Source: Thermoflexales bacterium (lineage in GTDB: Bacteria; Chloroflexota; Anaerolineae; Fen-1058). From it: DNA of 23,991 bases. The position numbers and the translations under genes are program-made. Shown in pieces: positions 23,001 through 23,991 of this stretch. The notes under the pieces are model-generated. The model made no database searches. It worked only from the letters and a program-made list of their open reading frames with translations, and was not told where the DNA came from. The DNA is taken from the NCBI GenBank assembly GCA_016931085.1, contig JAFGFO010000369.1:1-23991 (forward strand), written 5' to 3'. Position 1 is the stretch's first letter, and each line of letters opens with the position of its first letter.

Positions 23001-23733
23001 GCGCCAGGTGCAGTGTGGCCTGGGCCTGGCCCCAGTGATAGCCGTACCAGGTCTTGTACATCTCGTGCAGCTCGCCGCTCAAGCGCTTGTACTCCTGACT
23101 GCGCTCGACCTGGCGTTCCAGCCGGTGCAGGCGTGGGCCAATCTCGGCCAGAATATCGGCCACACGTTCGAGATTGCGCTGTGTTTCTTCCAATTTGCGC
23201 AACGCGTCCTCGCGTTTACTCTGGTACAGGCCGATGCCGGCGGCTTCTTCGAACAGCGCGCGCCGCTCTTCGGGCCGCAAGCTGAGGGCCTGGTCGACCA
23301 GGCCTTGGCCGACGACGGCGTAAGTGCGGCGAGCCAGGCCGGTCTGGCTGAGCAGCTCGCCGATGTCGCGCAGGCGCACCTGGCTGCCGTTGAGGAAATA
23401 CTTGTTTTGCCCGTCGCGCGTGGCCTGCCGGCCGATCGTGACCTCGCTGAAGGCGATAGGCAGCCAGCCTTCGCTGTTATCGAGCGTGAGGGACACGCTG
23501 GCCATGCCGGCCTGGGGGCGTTTTTCGCTACCGGAGAAGATCAACTCGTCCGTGCGCTTGGCGCGCAGCATGCCGAAAGACTGTTCGCCGAGCACCCAGC
23601 GGATGGCGTCAGCGATATTGCTCTTGCCCGAACCGTTAGGGCCGACGATAGCCGTGACGCCGGTGGGAAAGACGAACTCGTTTTTGCTGGCAAAGCTTTT
23701 AAAGCCTTGGAGTTCTACATGTTTGAGCCGCAC
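20056..23733 (-). CDS. smc: Chromosome condensation/segregation protein SMC
   Basis: 1225 residues, the usual bacterial SMC length or slightly more. The N-terminal head has Walker A GPNGSGKSN (31-39) after a typical LQGFKSFA start. Gln/Ala/Glu-rich coiled coil covers about 170-500. The hinge spans about 505-700 (GIPGIRGALV, ALGPDVQAVI, LVTPKGDVLRANGTIW). The return coiled coil covers about 700-1010. The C-terminal head has signature LSGGERSLTAAALLF (~1127) and Walker B FCVLDEVDAALDE (~1152). The protein forms an ATP-driven dimer that organises the chromosome with ScpA/ScpB, which are not in this window. The start is GTG 23733, preceded by AGGACAGG. The promoter is predicted at 23783-23811. 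It is a backbone gene, transcribed away from the adjacent tRNA. Confidence 0.97.
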   Translation of the reverse strand: MRLKHVELQGFKSFASKNEFVFPTGVTAIVGPNGSGKSNIADAIRWVLGEQSFGMLRAKRTDELIFSGSEKRPQAGMASVSLTLDNSEGWLPIAFSEVTIGRQATRDGQNKYFLNGSQVRLRDIGELLSQTGLARRTYAVVGQGLVDQALSLRPEERRALFEEAAGIGLYQSKREDALRKLEETQRNLERVADILAEIGPRLHRLERQVERSQEYKRLSGELHEMYKTWYGYHWGQAQATLHLARASAGVQGEHMRQQQAALDTLSKKLAEVREQQSTLRAQLHAWQRQAGTLRTQVEAARREQAVLEERRRALEAQMAELDSGTLALQDQRTGQAEGVSQAQARLDALRQEAATHTQAVAQARLGLRELQSQREQLNARRGEAQKRSLQLAAQVTDRRNRRTQLAEGQVETQRRLDGHLREQAQLQDELARQNELVQRIELDLAALAEQAARYQQQLADVQAQISTSASHQAELDAALAQARARETELRAQLDALGKVRAELGDYSAGAQAVMKAGIPGIRGALVTLITVPEEWERAIEAALGPDVQAVIADTWQAVMAAHQCLGQAGGHAGLLALDLLAEGARLRAAASKPGLWQRMVNWLNALAPLRSSPSRQESLAPRRAADVVTCEAAVRPALEALLSNTLLVADLATARTLVLDLKPGEQLVTPKGDVLRANGTIWLSPSSKNEPSRGSSLLAREREWRGLPAQLSAAERQAADIQARRDHEAAHQLELGQRQADLARTAGELDQKRRARQDERDAMARAAERLEGQIGWEGEQIGRIQAELQALHSKDQALETELGQVTAAQASAESQLLACDEQLAALPLEERTAQLAELQTAAAVAEQAVRGQQAVLNSQQGTLAQLDAQLSARARRSAQVANEQSGLDAQLQDLQARNERLSAELAEFDARIQPAETRLEQLDLAQSGTETEESASRVRIRDVEARHSAALLEVSRREAEINALRGRIDEDLGLVELEMSDDVTAPLPLPLHPIIEDLPTLQLLPEGLEESIQRRKAALRRLGPINAEAQSEYQEALERHTFLTTQSADLEQAIASLHQIIAELDELMQKAFMVTFEAIAAEFKQTFSQLFGGGTARVVLTDPENLTLTGIDIVARPPGKRQQGLALLSGGERSLTAAALLFAILKVRPTPFCVLDEVDAALDESNVVRFRDKLKEMSNSTQFVLITHNRGTIEAADTVYGVTMKSDHTSQVLSYRLDEVAEGKI

Positions 23734-23782
23734 GTGTGCCTGTCCTCGATCGATTTATCTTGCATCACTGATGTAGGGGGCA

Positions 23783-23811
23783 ATCATACCACAAAATGAG
23801 CAGAACGTCAC
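23783..23811 (-). promoter_or_regulatory. smc promoter, extended -10 type
   Basis: On the - strand, TGGTATGAT (23783-23791), with GTGACG as a -35-like box 17 bases upstream of TATGAT. The -35 zone reads GTGACGTTCTGCT (23799-23811), matching 12 of 13 bases at the transglutaminase promoter. The leader to GTG 23733 is about 43 nt. Confidence 0.55.
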
Positions 23812-23821
23812 CTGGGGTGAC
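23807..23821. promoter_or_regulatory. GTCACC-TGG-GGTGAC dyad at the smc -35 region
   Basis: A perfect 6-bp inverted repeat with a 3-base centre overlaps the -35 region of the smc promoter. It could be an operator; no repressor is identifiable from here. Confidence 0.35.
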
Positions 23822-23850
23822 CTCCCCGAAAGCTTGAAGCTTTCGGGGAG
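23822..23850. repeat. Perfect 29-bp palindrome upstream of the tRNA gene
   Basis: Arms CTCCCCGAAAGCTT (23822-23835) and AAGCTTTCGGGGAG (23837-23850) around a single central G. It lies between the divergent smc and tRNA promoters, with no T-run. It may be a dispersed palindromic repeat or a cruciform-prone site rather than a terminator. Confidence 0.85.
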
Positions 23851-23873
23851 ATGCGTTGCACCTGTAAGCGCGC

Positions 23874-23902
23874 TTGCCAATTTAGGCGGGTTCGGCTATA
23901 AT
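23874..23902 (+). promoter_or_regulatory. tRNA-Pro promoter
   Basis: TTGCCA (23874-23879), a 17-base spacer and perfect TATAAT (23897-23902), 10 bases before the mature tRNA 5' end. This is a strong promoter, as expected for a stable RNA. Confidence 0.8.
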
Positions 23903-23912
23903 AGCCGTTGCA

Positions 23913-23987
23913 CGGGGCGTAGCGCAGCCAGGCTAGCGCACCTGAATGGGGTTCAGGTGGTCGGCAGTTCAAATCTGCCCGCCCCGA
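23913..23987 (+). tRNA. tRNA-Pro (anticodon GGG)
   Basis: A full cloverleaf can be drawn. The acceptor arms CGGGGCG/CGCCCCG close at 23913-23919 and 23980-23986. The D stem is GCGC/GCGC. The anticodon stem CCTGA/TCAGG carries the loop ATGGGGT, with anticodon GGG at 23948-23950. The variable loop is TGGTC, the T arm is GGCAG-TTCAAAT-CTGCC and the discriminator is A at 23987. The next bases are CAAA, so the CCA end is not encoded. Confidence 0.96.
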
Positions 23988-23991
23988 CAAA

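Noticed and set aside
22564..23799. Long open frame (411 codons) antisense to the 5' part of smc
   Set aside because: It mirrors the smc head and coiled coil; Leu/Ala/Gln-rich composition is expected from the reverse complement of coiled-coil codons.

Overview
The window looks like a piece of a Chloroflexota chromosome, probably Anaerolineae-like. This is inferred from gene content and style, not from a marker-gene search. The clues are a giant secreted DUF11/PKD-type protein ending in a YLPVVLK-type tail, a NACHT protein with an FGE-type C-terminus, a DUF433/DUF5615 toxin-antitoxin pair, a TgpA-like transglutaminase, a FemAB-like transferase and short AGCAAAT-type repeats inserted in frame in coding sequence. 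The sequence is moderately GC-rich, with good sigma70-type promoters and Shine-Dalgarno sites.

Region 1 (1-5759, + strand) is an accessory conflict/immunity-like island. It starts inside a large gene (calcineurin-like metallophosphoesterase, then NACHT NTPase, then FGE/SUMF1-fold domain). A DUF433 antitoxin and a DUF5615 PIN-like toxin follow, driven by their own promoter. The last gene is a second metallophosphoesterase carrying a linker and a C-terminal effector-associated (EAD-like) adaptor domain. The two metallophosphoesterase segments are a collinear direct duplication of about 750 bp at an offset of 4520 bp. The toxin-antitoxin pair and the NACHT/FGE part lie between the two copies.

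Region 2 (5740-9256) holds two divergent envelope genes. One encodes a TgpA-like membrane transglutaminase (- strand), which converges on the island with a 20-bp overlap. The other encodes a FemAB-family aminoacyl/acyltransferase (+ strand).

Region 3 (9257-18929, - strand) is a tightly spaced four-gene operon read right to left: ABC-2-type ATPase, multispanning permease, a squalene-cyclase/prenyltransferase-like alpha-toroid protein, and a 2020-residue surface protein. Its gene spacings are 1 to 13 nt or so. Its last stop codon abuts the FemAB stop codon inside a heptamer repeat.

Region 4 (18930-23991) is backbone-like. It has a divergent promoter region with three 20-bp palindromic repeats, an MBL-fold hydrolase (+), a hairpin terminator, the chromosome condensation protein SMC (-), and a tRNA-Pro(GGG) gene (+) with a strong promoter next to a perfect 29-bp palindrome.

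No stretch longer than about 230 bases lacks a gene. The most interesting content is the island: two paralogous phosphoesterase effectors, one fused directly to a NACHT/FGE sensor and the other to an EAD-like adaptor, with a toxin-antitoxin pair between them whose toxin gene overlaps the second effector by ATGA. Nothing resembling an integrase, transposase, reverse transcriptase or CRISPR array was seen.
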